This document shows positions 1 through 6,495 of a DNA stretch of 7,021 bases, piece after piece. Positions within the stretch are counted from its first letter, which is position 1. Every line of letters begins with the position of its first letter. This stretch comes from Actinomycetota bacterium (lineage in GTDB: Bacteria; Actinomycetota; Humimicrobiia; Humimicrobiales; Humimicrobiaceae): contig JAGYOJ010000081.1 in assembly GCA_018399435.1 (NCBI GenBank), positions 1 through 7,021 on the forward strand. Reading direction: 5' to 3'. The notes beneath the pieces are model-generated. The model saw nothing but the letters and a program-made list of their open reading frames with translations. It was not told where the DNA came from and made no database searches. The translations under genes and the position numbers were made by a program.

Positions 1-462
1 TTAATTTTTGAAAAAGAGATGGAGAATGTTAGTAATCAATTTTTTATTTGCACCGATGACGGGAGCAAAGGTTTTAAAGGTTTTGTATCTGAATTTTTGG
101 ATAAATTCTTACAAGAAAACATAATAGATGATAAAAATAACAAAACAAATATAGATAGGGTAGTGGCAATTGGCCCAGCTCCAATGATGGCAGCAGTTAG
201 CAAGGTAACCAAATCCTATAATATTAAAACCATAGTTTCGTTAAATACTATTATGGTTGATGGCACAGGAATGTGTGGCGCATGCAGAGTTGAGGTTGGG
301 AAAGAGACAAGATTTGTTTGTGTTGACGGCCCTGAGTTTGATGCACATAAAGTTAATTTCGATTTACTTTTTTCAAGGCAGAAAATATATTGCGGTGAAG
401 AAGAAAAAGCAAATAAATTATACGATAAAGAATGTAGGCATAAAAAAAATAATATGGGTTAA
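1..462 (+). CDS. nfnA: NfnA, NADH-dependent ferredoxin:NADP+ oxidoreductase alpha subunit (5' truncated by window)
   Basis: This is the C-terminal half of the FAD/NAD-binding, [2Fe-2S] subunit of the NfnAB complex, which in the family oxidises NADH and feeds electrons towards ferredoxin/NADP+ in the cytoplasm. The frame is open to base 1, so the ATG at 19 is internal and the true start is upstream. Seen in the sequence: the TDDGSKGFKGF nucleotide-binding segment, IGPAPMM (169-189), and VDGTGMCGACRV followed by FVC. This gives an Asp (259-261) and three Cys (274-276, 283-285, 319-321), matching the 3-Cys/1-Asp [2Fe-2S] site known in NfnA. VDGPEFDAH follows, as in the family. The stop is TAA at 460-462, and nfnB starts 21 bases later. 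Annotation pipelines often call this family 'sulfide/dihydroorotate dehydrogenase-like'; PyrK is unlikely because nfnB is adjacent and no pyrD is present. Confidence 0.92.
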   Translation, partial: LIFEKEMENVSNQFFICTDDGSKGFKGFVSEFLDKFLQENIIDDKNNKTNIDRVVAIGPAPMMAAVSKVTKSYNIKTIVSLNTIMVDGTGMCGACRVEVGKETRFVCVDGPEFDAHKVNFDLLFSRQKIYCGEEEKANKLYDKECRHKKNNMG

Positions 463-483
463 TAGAAAGGATGAAGTTAAAGA

Positions 484-1890
484 ATGGCGAAAATAGGTCC
501 ACGGACAGTGATGCCGGAGCAGGATTCCAAAAAAAGAGTTAAAAATTTTAATGAAGTAGCTCTTGGTTATTCAAAACAAGATGCAATAAAAGAAGCAAAA
601 AGATGCCTTAACTGTAAAAATCCCAAATGCATAGAGGGATGCCCTGTTGATATAGATATAAAAAGTTTTATTGAATTAATAGATAAACAAAAATTTGATA
701 AAGCTCTTGATAAGATAAGGGAAAAAAATTCATTGCCTGCCATATGTGGAAGGGTATGTCCCCAGGAAGACCAATGTGAAAAAGAATGTGTGCTTAATAA
801 AACAGGGAAACCCATAGCTATAGGAAGATTAGAAAGATTTTTAGGTGATTATGGCTTAAATGATAAAAAGAAAAATCTTAAAAAAACCAGGCAAGAAAAA
901 AATAAGAAATCAATGCATAAAATTGCTGTAATAGGTTCAGGCCCTGCAGGGCTTACATGTGCAGGGGAATTAGCCAAAAAGGGCTACAAAGTAACTATAT
1001 TTGAAGCTCTCCATAAAGCAGGAGGAGTTTTAGTTTATGGAATTCCTGAATTTAGGCTGCCTAAAAAGATATTGCAGGAAGAAATTGATTTTGTAAAAAG
1101 CCTTGGAGTTGAAATAAAAACTGACATGGTTATTGGCAAAATCTTAACCATAGATGAGCTTTTTGAAATGGGGTATGAGTCTATTTTTATAAGCACGGGG
1201 GCGGGCCTGCCTTATTTTATGAATATACCTGGTGAAAACTTAAATGGGGTATATTCTGCAAATGAATATTTAACAAGGTCTAATCTCATGAAAGCATATA
1301 ACCACCCAAAATATGATACACCTATCAAAAAGGTGGGAAAGGTAGCAGTTGTTGGCGGGGGAAATGTTGCAATGGATTCAGCAAGAACGGCCAAAAGGCT
1401 TGGAGCAAAACATGTTTACCTTGTTTATAGGAGAAGCGAGAAAGAGATGCCTGCAAGAGATGAAGAAATAGAGCATGCAAAGGAAGAGGGCATAGAATTT
1501 AAATTACTTACTAATCCTATTGAAATTATCGGCAAGGACGGATGGGTAGATAAGATTAGGGTAATTAAAATGAAACTAGGTGAACCGGATGATTCAGGAA
1601 GGAGAAGGCCAATACCGGTTAAAGGGTCTGAATATAATATGGATGTAGAAGTAGCAGTAATTGCCATAGGTCAAGGCCCTAACCCTCTTTTACTTGAAGC
1701 AACTCCTGAGTTAAAATTAAATAAATGGGGAAATATAGTGGCAGACCCAGAAACTGGCAAAACAAATATAAAAGGGGTATTTGCTGGCGGGGATATTGTA
1801 ACCGGTGCTGCAACTGTTATTCTAGCAATGGGCGCAGGGAAGAAAGCAGCAAACTCTATTGATAATTATATCAATAGTGGAAAATGGTAA
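484..1890 (+). CDS. nfnB: NfnB, NADPH-binding bifurcating subunit (GltD-like)
   Basis: This 468-residue protein is full length for the family. In NfnAB it carries the bifurcating FAD, two [4Fe-4S] clusters and the NADP(H) site. Seen: two N-terminal cysteine groups (Cys41, 44, 49, 53 and Cys88, 92, 98, 102), FAD motif GSGPAG (151-156), second Rossmann motif GGGN (291-294) with Arg316-Arg317 placed to bind the NADPH 2'-phosphate, and a C-terminal GGD (435-437) FAD contact. By alignment with dihydropyrimidine dehydrogenase, where a Gln in GLQQF ligates a cluster, Glu117 in GRLERF is the probable non-Cys ligand of the proximal cluster (inference). The start at 484 has AAAGGA at 466-471. A K-rich linker of about 25 residues joins the ferredoxin-like and FAD domains. 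It could be annotated as glutamate synthase small subunit, but the adjacent nfnA and absence of a large glutamate synthase gene argue for Nfn. Confidence 0.93.
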   Translation: MAKIGPRTVMPEQDSKKRVKNFNEVALGYSKQDAIKEAKRCLNCKNPKCIEGCPVDIDIKSFIELIDKQKFDKALDKIREKNSLPAICGRVCPQEDQCEKECVLNKTGKPIAIGRLERFLGDYGLNDKKKNLKKTRQEKNKKSMHKIAVIGSGPAGLTCAGELAKKGYKVTIFEALHKAGGVLVYGIPEFRLPKKILQEEIDFVKSLGVEIKTDMVIGKILTIDELFEMGYESIFISTGAGLPYFMNIPGENLNGVYSANEYLTRSNLMKAYNHPKYDTPIKKVGKVAVVGGGNVAMDSARTAKRLGAKHVYLVYRRSEKEMPARDEEIEHAKEEGIEFKLLTNPIEIIGKDGWVDKIRVIKMKLGEPDDSGRRRPIPVKGSEYNMDVEVAVIAIGQGPNPLLLEATPELKLNKWGNIVADPETGKTNIKGVFAGGDIVTGAATVILAMGAGKKAANSIDNYINSGKW

Positions 1891-1900
1891 ATTTAAATAT

Positions 1901-1905
1901 GGAGG
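1901..1905 (+). promoter_or_regulatory. Ribosome binding site of the DUF4349 gene
   Basis: GGAGG lies 5 bases before the ATG at 1911, in the 20-base gap after nfnB. It is the strongest Shine-Dalgarno match in the plus-strand set. No promoter can be placed in so short a gap, so read-through from nfnB is likely. Confidence 0.75.
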
Positions 1906-1910
1906 AATAG

Positions 1911-2792
1911 ATGTTAAAAAAAATTTCAATTATTACAATTACTATTTTTGTGGTTTCTATACTATTTAGTGCTTGCTCAGCTTTTTCCCCTAGCCAATCA
2001 GAAGAAGGTATGGATAAGTCGTATGTAATGGAAGAAGCTGCAGTTTCAGAAGCCCCTATGGATGCAGAAGCTAGTGCAGGAGAGTCTGATTTTAGCAATG
2101 TGCCTGAAATGGAAAGGAAAGTTATAAAAAGCTCTTATTTAGACCTAGAAATAGAAGCAGGGACATTTGATGATAAAATTTTAAAGGTTTCAAATCTTGC
2201 AGAAAAAAATGGCGGTTTTGTGAGCAGCTCCGAAAGTTATTCTGATGCTGAAGGCAATCTCACAAGCGGGAGGATTACAATAAGGGTGCCTGCAGAAAAA
2301 TTTGATTTCATTCTCGACGAGATAAAAAATATTGGAAAAGTCCAAAGTATTAATATATCTGGCCAGGATGTAACTGAAGAATATATTGACTTGGAAAGCA
2401 GGCTCAGGAATTTAGAGAAACAGGAAGAAATACTCTTGGATTTAATGGAGCAATCAAAATCTGTTGAAGATAGCATTCATGTACAGAGAGAATTAAGCAA
2501 TGTTCAAGGCGATATAGAAGTTATCAAAGGCAGAATGAATTATATTGATAATATGGTAAATTTTTCCACTATAGAAGTGTACCTTTCTGAGCCTTCTGCT
2601 ATAAAAACTTCTTCAGGATGGGGCTTTTTAGATGCACTTAAAAGAGGCGCCAGGGGGGCAATAAATGTATTAAATGGATTAATTACTGCATTGATAATAA
2701 TTAGCCCTGTACTGGTATTTATTGCGATAATAGTAATAATTGTATGGGCAATAATTAGGGCAAGAAAAAGAAGAAGAGCAAATAAGGAGTGA
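1911..2792 (+). CDS. DUF4349 domain lipoprotein with C-terminal membrane anchor
   Basis: This 293-residue predicted envelope protein has no established biochemical function. Residues 1-21 form a signal peptide ending LFSA before Cys22, a lipobox with Phe rather than the usual Leu at -3, so lipidation is probable but not certain. An acidic, low-complexity linker follows (about 28-66). The DUF4349 domain spans about 69-228: the RKVIKSSYLDLEIE strand, GGFVSSSES, ITIRVPAEKFD, the SGQDVTEEYIDLE signature, a helical coiled-coil segment (about 160-215) and the closing FSTIEVYL strand. Residues about 255-282 are a strong hydrophobic helix, followed by a basic tail RARKRRR (283-289) fitting a cytoplasmic end. 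The bulk would therefore lie outside the membrane and be tethered at both ends. It starts 20 bases after nfnB and is followed 5 bases later by the YtxH-like gene. The family assignment rests on recalled motif pattern. Confidence 0.88.
   Translation: MLKKISIITITIFVVSILFSACSAFSPSQSEEGMDKSYVMEEAAVSEAPMDAEASAGESDFSNVPEMERKVIKSSYLDLEIEAGTFDDKILKVSNLAEKNGGFVSSSESYSDAEGNLTSGRITIRVPAEKFDFILDEIKNIGKVQSINISGQDVTEEYIDLESRLRNLEKQEEILLDLMEQSKSVEDSIHVQRELSNVQGDIEVIKGRMNYIDNMVNFSTIEVYLSEPSAIKTSSGWGFLDALKRGARGAINVLNGLITALIIISPVLVFIAIIVIIVWAIIRARKRRRANKE
2784..2789 (+). promoter_or_regulatory. Ribosome binding site that fixes the YtxH-like start
   Basis: AAGGAG, inside the last codons of the DUF4349 gene, stands 8 bases before the ATG at 2798. 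The alternative GTG at 2789 overlaps this site and so cannot be served by it, which decides for the ATG. Confidence 0.75.
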
Positions 2793-2797
2793 TATTT

Positions 2798-3031
2798 ATG
2801 AGAAAGTCAGGATGGTTTACGAATTTTATTTTCATATTTGGTTTAGGAGTTTTAATTGGTATATTGTTTGCGCCAAGGCCAGGCGATAAGACCCGAAAGA
2901 TATTAGCTGAAAAAATGGAAGAAAGATGTGGAAACATATATACTAATTTAGCTGATAGGCTGGCAATGCTCAGAGGGAAAATCCAAGAATATCTAAATGA
3001 CTTAAAGGAAAAAACAGAAGATATAGAATAA
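2798..3031 (+). CDS. Small YtxH-like membrane protein
   Basis: This 77-residue protein has one N-terminal membrane helix (about 8-25, glycine-rich FIFGLGVLIGILF), the FAPRPGDKTRK turn typical of YtxH-family proteins (GLLFAP-x-G-x-x-TRK pattern), and then a charged amphipathic helix to the C-terminus (about 32-77) with one Cys at 44. YtxH proteins are small general-stress or envelope-associated proteins of Firmicutes with no defined biochemical activity. The ATG at 2798 is chosen over the upstream GTG at 2789 because of the AAGGAG at 2784-2789. It lies 5 bases after the DUF4349 gene and is probably translated from the same mRNA. Its last codons lie in the inverted repeat at 3018-3045, and its stop is one base from the stop of the convergent permease gene. 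Confidence 0.8.
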   Translation: MRKSGWFTNFIFIFGLGVLIGILFAPRPGDKTRKILAEKMEERCGNIYTNLADRLAMLRGKIQEYLNDLKEKTEDIE

Positions 3032-3045
3032 ATTATTCATATCTT
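3018..3045 (-). terminator. Candidate intrinsic terminator at the convergent gene junction
   Basis: The arms AAGATAT-A-GAATAA (3018-3031) and TTATTC-ATATCTT (3033-3045) are complementary over 13 pairs with one bulged A at 3025, centred on base 3032. Read on the minus strand, the hairpin is followed by CTG and then six T (complement of 3009-3014), the layout of a Rho-independent terminator for the export operon. The stem has only two G-C pairs, so it would be weak, and the loop must open several of the central pairs. On the plus strand no T-run follows, so it would not serve the nfn operon equally. It overlaps the coding ends of both genes. Confidence 0.4.
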
Positions 3046-4262
3046 AATGCATCAATTGGGTTAAGCCGTGCTGCCCGCATTGCTGGATAAATTCCAAAGA
3101 ATAAGCCAACTACAGAAGAAAAGCTTAATGCAAGAATAATTGGAAATATTGTAACCGATGTATCAAGCACTGTAAGATTATTGATAAGTATTGAAACTAT
3201 AACTGCAAATGCAATTCCAACTATTCCACCGCTTATGCTTAAGACTACGCTTTCTATTAAAAATTGAATTAATATATCTTTGTTTTTTGCCCCTACTGCT
3301 TTTCTTATGCCTATTTCCCTGGTCCTTTCTGTTACTGACACAAGCATTATATTCATAATTCCAATGCCGCCTACAAGCAAAGATATGCTTGCTATGCCTG
3401 CAATTGTTATAGTAAAAATATTAGCAATATTTCCAACTATATCAAGAATTTGTGTTTGGCTTCTTACTGTAAAATCATTGCTTTCATCTGGCCTTAAGTT
3501 ATGTTCTTTTCTTAATATATTAGTTATTTCTGTGTTTGCGCTATCAATAACTTGTTCATTTCTAGCTTTTGCTAATATGAGATTTATATAGTCTAAACCA
3601 TATAACTTATTTTGCGCAGTAGTAATTGGGACTGAAATCATATTATCCTGGTCATTTCCAAACTGGTCAGTGCCCATTTCTTTAATTGTGCCTATTACTG
3701 TAAAATTTTTCCCATCAATTTTTATCAATTCGCCAATAGGATTTTTTTTCCCAAAAAGGTCTTCTATAACTGTTTGGCCAATAACTGCAACATTTGAAGA
3801 ATTAGCAACATCACTATCTGTATAAAAATTGCCAGTTTCTATTTCAAAATTATAAATTTCTTCAGCTTCTCTTGAGGAAGCATAGATGCTTACTTTTGAA
3901 TTATCCCCCAGGTAAGATGCGATAGAAGAGCTTAGAATTACAGGAATTGCCCCATCTATTAGCTCTGATTGTCTTTTTATTGCTTCAACGTCTTTAATTT
4001 TTAATTGGTCTTGTTTTTGCATGCCCAGCATTTGCTCGTATCCGCTATCCTGGTCTTGTTCCCCTGGAGCAATAATAATTAAATTAGATCCGATATCCTG
4101 TATATTTTCTAAAACCATGTTCTGGGCCCCTGTTCCTATTGAAAGCATTGCTACAACTGCCCCAACTCCAATTATGATTCCAAGCATAGTCAAAAATGAC
4201 CTTACCTTATTTAAAGCCAATGATTGAAATGCAACTTTAATATTTTCTAAAAATGTTTTCAT
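3033..4262 (-). CDS. MacB/FtsX-type ABC transporter permease
   Basis: This 409-residue membrane subunit of a MacB-like (type VII ABC) exporter is the usual length for Firmicute versions in which permease and ATPase are separate proteins. Four membrane helices are visible: TM1 about 23-44 after the conserved ALNKVRSFLTMLGIIIGVG start, then a large extracellular MacB_PCD domain (about 45-275), and TM2 about 279-306, TM3 about 333-362 and TM4 about 371-393. The cytoplasmic loop TERTREIGIRKAVGA (311-325) and the C-terminal PAMRAARLNPIDALRYE are the classic coupling and end motifs. In the family the extracytoplasmic domain drives substrate out by conformational change (mechanotransmission) together with the adaptor. 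It starts directly after the ATPase stop (TAAATG, no gap), with a weak AGGG site inside the ATPase end. Substrate is unknown; YknZ-like toxin or antimicrobial export is one possibility. Confidence 0.93.
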   Translation of the reverse strand: MKTFLENIKVAFQSLALNKVRSFLTMLGIIIGVGAVVAMLSIGTGAQNMVLENIQDIGSNLIIIAPGEQDQDSGYEQMLGMQKQDQLKIKDVEAIKRQSELIDGAIPVILSSSIASYLGDNSKVSIYASSREAEEIYNFEIETGNFYTDSDVANSSNVAVIGQTVIEDLFGKKNPIGELIKIDGKNFTVIGTIKEMGTDQFGNDQDNMISVPITTAQNKLYGLDYINLILAKARNEQVIDSANTEITNILRKEHNLRPDESNDFTVRSQTQILDIVGNIANIFTITIAGIASISLLVGGIGIMNIMLVSVTERTREIGIRKAVGAKNKDILIQFLIESVVLSISGGIVGIAFAVIVSILINNLTVLDTSVTIFPIILALSFSSVVGLFFGIYPAMRAARLNPIDALRYE

Positions 4263-5009
4263 TTAATTTACCCTGTCTTCAATTCTAGGCATTTTCTTTA
4301 GGTGGTCTTCTGCGTCAATAGGGTTATCAATTTTTTCTTTTTTACCTATTAATCCGTCCCTAAGATATATTATTTTTTGGGAATGCCTGGCTATTTCCTG
4401 CTCATGGGTTACCATAAGTATGGTTTTGCCTTGTTTATTTAATTTTTGGAAAATTGCAATTATTTCTTCCCCGGTTATAGAATCTAAGTTCCCCGTAGGC
4501 TCGTCAGCAAAAATAATGGAAGGGTCATTTGATAAGGCCCTTGCTATAGCTACTCTCTGTTTTTGCCCTCCAGAAAGCTCGCTTGGCCTATGGCTTATCC
4601 AATCAGTAAGCCCAACGGAATCTATTGCCTCTAAAACCTTTTTTTTACGGCCTAAATTGTTATTAGAATATATTAATGGCAGCTCAACATTTCTATAAAC
4701 ATTAGAACGGGAAAGTAAATTAAAGTTTTGGAATACAAAACCTATCTTTTTATTTCTTATTGCAGCTAGTTGATTGTCATTTAGCTGGCTAATGTCAACA
4801 TCTTCTAATAAATATTTACCATTTGTAGGAGTATCAAGGCAGCCTAATATATTCATAAGAGTTGACTTGCCGGAACCGGACGGCCCCATAACTGTTATAA
4901 ATTCACCTTCCCTTATTTGCAAGTCAATGCGCCTTAAGGCTTTTACATCAACTTTTCCCAATTTATATATTTTTGAAATATTGCTTATATTTATTAATTT
5001 ATCACTCAT
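4263..5009 (-). CDS. ABC transporter ATP-binding protein (MacB/LolD/YknY-like)
   Basis: This 248-residue cytoplasmic ATPase is predicted to power the adjacent permease. All motifs are intact: Walker A GPSGSGKST (42-50), Q-loop Gln94 in FVFQNFNLL, signature LSGGQKQR (145-152), Walker B IIFADE (165-170) with catalytic Glu170, the D-loop TGNLD, and H-loop His202 in VTHE. The sequence around GCLDTPTNG and NVELPLIYS places it in the MacB/LolD/YknY group. The tail beyond about residue 220 is polar and slightly longer than the minimal family fold. The ATG overlaps the end of the adaptor gene by 8 bases (ATGAGTGA arrangement), with AAGG at 5017-5020 seven bases upstream. This supports coupled translation of the exporter subunits. 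Confidence 0.96.
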   Translation of the reverse strand: MSDKLINISNISKIYKLGKVDVKALRRIDLQIREGEFITVMGPSGSGKSTLMNILGCLDTPTNGKYLLEDVDISQLNDNQLAAIRNKKIGFVFQNFNLLSRSNVYRNVELPLIYSNNNLGRKKKVLEAIDSVGLTDWISHRPSELSGGQKQRVAIARALSNDPSIIFADEPTGNLDSITGEEIIAIFQKLNKQGKTILMVTHEQEIARHSQKIIYLRDGLIGKKEKIDNPIDAEDHLKKMPRIEDRVN

Positions 5010-6495
5010 TTTCTAACCTTGATGTAATTATTATGTCCCCTTCTTTTAGGCCAGAATGTATTTCAATATAATCATAACTGCTTTCCCCAACTTTGACTTC
5101 CTTTTTTCTAATTTCTTCATCTATTTGCAGGTCTATAAAGAATTTCCCGTTTTCTTCATAAACAGAATTTGTTGGAACTATTAACACATCAGAAGCTTTA
5201 GTTGATATTATTTCTAAATTGGCAGTAAGCCCGTGGATTAAATTTTCTTTATTTTCTGGTTCTACCTCAATTTCATAGGAAACAATGCCACCTATATTTT
5301 CTGAAATTGGAGATATATCTATAATTTTACCCTTATAGTCATTGCCATAAAAAGCGTCTAGCGTAAAATCCACTTGCTGTCCAATCTCTATTTTATCTAT
5401 GTCTGTTTCATCAATTTGAGAAGTAATAATAAAATCCTCTCTTATTATTGAAACAACACTTACCCCTGGAGATGCCAATTCTCCTTCTGAAAAATTAGCA
5501 TCTAGGACAAAACCATTGAATGGAGCAATAACCTTATTTTTATCTAAGTCTAGTTTTGCTAAATCTATATTAATTTTTGCGATATTTATTTGGAACTCTG
5601 CTTGTTTTATTCCTTGTTGTGCTAGTAATATTTGTTTTTCTGCATTTTGTGTTTCCCCGAGAGTTGACCAATTAGTAATATTTTGGTTAATGAGGGCTTG
5701 CTCATAAGCGCCTTCTGCTGAATGAACCTGTGCGCTAGACTGGGCTTCTGTTTGCTCATAAGTTGCTTCCGCAGAATCAATCTGGGCTTGTACAGATTCT
5801 AAATTTGCCTGGGAGTTTTCAACATTATTCTCGGCAGAGTTAACATTTGACTCATATTGTGCAATTTGCGTGTCATTATAAATAGAGTCATCTTCGGCTT
5901 CCTCTAATATATTTTTTGAGTCAGCTAAAGCCTGCTCTGCGCCCTCAACTGTAATTTGTGCAGTATTTAGTGAAGTCCTTGCGCTTTTAAGGGCAGCTCT
6001 AGCATAATCATTAGATTCATTTGCTGTTTTATAGGCATCATCTAGAGCAATAGAGGCAGTCTTTGTATTTTGTGCTGCCAGCTCCTTATTGGCTTCCGCA
6101 AGCTGGACTGCTATATGGTTTGTATCTAATGCCTGCTGGTAATTTATTTTAGCTTGGCCTAAAGAGCTTTGGGCAAGCTTTAGGTTCTCCTCAGCATTTT
6201 TAATATTTAATTCAGTTCTCTGATTATCAATTTTAAAAATTATGTCACCTTTGCTAAAACTATCTCCTTTTTCTAGGCTAAGCAATACTTCTCCGGAAGA
6301 TTGTATAGAATAGTTTTTTTGCTTGCTTGAGTTTACATGGCCAGTGGAAGTGACCCTTTGTACAATGTCACCTTTTGTTACCGTAAATGTTTCAATTTGC
6401 TGCTCAGTTTCTTGCTGACAGGACGTAAGTGTTAGCTGTAAGGCTAAAAGTGTAAAAATAATTATCATAGATATAATTTTATTTTTATTCTTCAT
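5002..6495 (-). CDS. HlyD/MacA-family adaptor lipoprotein with an extended helical hairpin
   Basis: This is the 497-residue extracytoplasmic adaptor of the export system. Residues 1-25 form a lipoprotein signal peptide with a good lipobox LTSC (Cys26). Split biotinyl-lipoyl halves lie at about 60-92 and 320-350 (VIAPFNGFVLDANFSEGELASPG), a beta-barrel at about 353-430, and a membrane-proximal domain at about 430-497 ending SGLKEGDIII. Between the lipoyl halves, residues about 93-320 form an Ala/Gln/Asn/Glu-rich helical hairpin. That makes the protein more than 100 residues longer than MacA or YknX, which are about 370-380. The ATG at 6495 is chosen because AGGGA (6503-6507) precedes it by 7 bases and the signal peptide then has normal length. 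The upstream ATG at 6519 lacks a site. It overlaps the PadR gene by 11 bases and the ATPase gene by 8. Confidence 0.92.
   Translation of the reverse strand: MKNKNKIISMIIIFTLLALQLTLTSCQQETEQQIETFTVTKGDIVQRVTSTGHVNSSKQKNYSIQSSGEVLLSLEKGDSFSKGDIIFKIDNQRTELNIKNAEENLKLAQSSLGQAKINYQQALDTNHIAVQLAEANKELAAQNTKTASIALDDAYKTANESNDYARAALKSARTSLNTAQITVEGAEQALADSKNILEEAEDDSIYNDTQIAQYESNVNSAENNVENSQANLESVQAQIDSAEATYEQTEAQSSAQVHSAEGAYEQALINQNITNWSTLGETQNAEKQILLAQQGIKQAEFQINIAKINIDLAKLDLDKNKVIAPFNGFVLDANFSEGELASPGVSVVSIIREDFIITSQIDETDIDKIEIGQQVDFTLDAFYGNDYKGKIIDISPISENIGGIVSYEIEVEPENKENLIHGLTANLEIISTKASDVLIVPTNSVYEENGKFFIDLQIDEEIRKKEVKVGESSYDYIEIHSGLKEGDIIITSRLENE
5698..5838 (-). repeat. Degenerate internal repeats in the adaptor hairpin
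   Basis: Within the coiled coil, related octapeptides recur: SAENNVEN (5815-5838), SAEATYEQ (5752-5775) and SAEGAYEQ (5698-5721). They start 21 and 18 residues apart. The last two also resemble each other in DNA. Steps of 21 (three heptads) and 18 (7 + 11) suit alpha-helical coiled coils, and suggest the hairpin grew by internal duplication (inference). Confidence 0.55.

Noticed and set aside
484..1890. Glutamate synthase small subunit (gltD)
   Set aside because: The protein is homologous to GltD, but the immediate upstream gene is nfnA and there is no large glutamate synthase gene. Nfn fits better.
1871..2098. Antisense open frame opposite the nfnB end and the DUF4349 start
   Set aside because: It has no ribosome site or recognisable domain, and lies opposite clear family sequence. 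It is a by-product of codon composition, as are the other opposite-strand frames over the transporter genes.
2789..2797. GTG start at 2789 for the YtxH-like gene
   Set aside because: The AAGGAG site overlaps this GTG and is correctly spaced only for the ATG at 2798.
3018..3045. Bidirectional terminator serving both operons
   Set aside because: The inverted repeat is present, but only the minus strand has a T-run after it; the plus-strand side continues TTAATGCATC. Only the minus-strand role is proposed.
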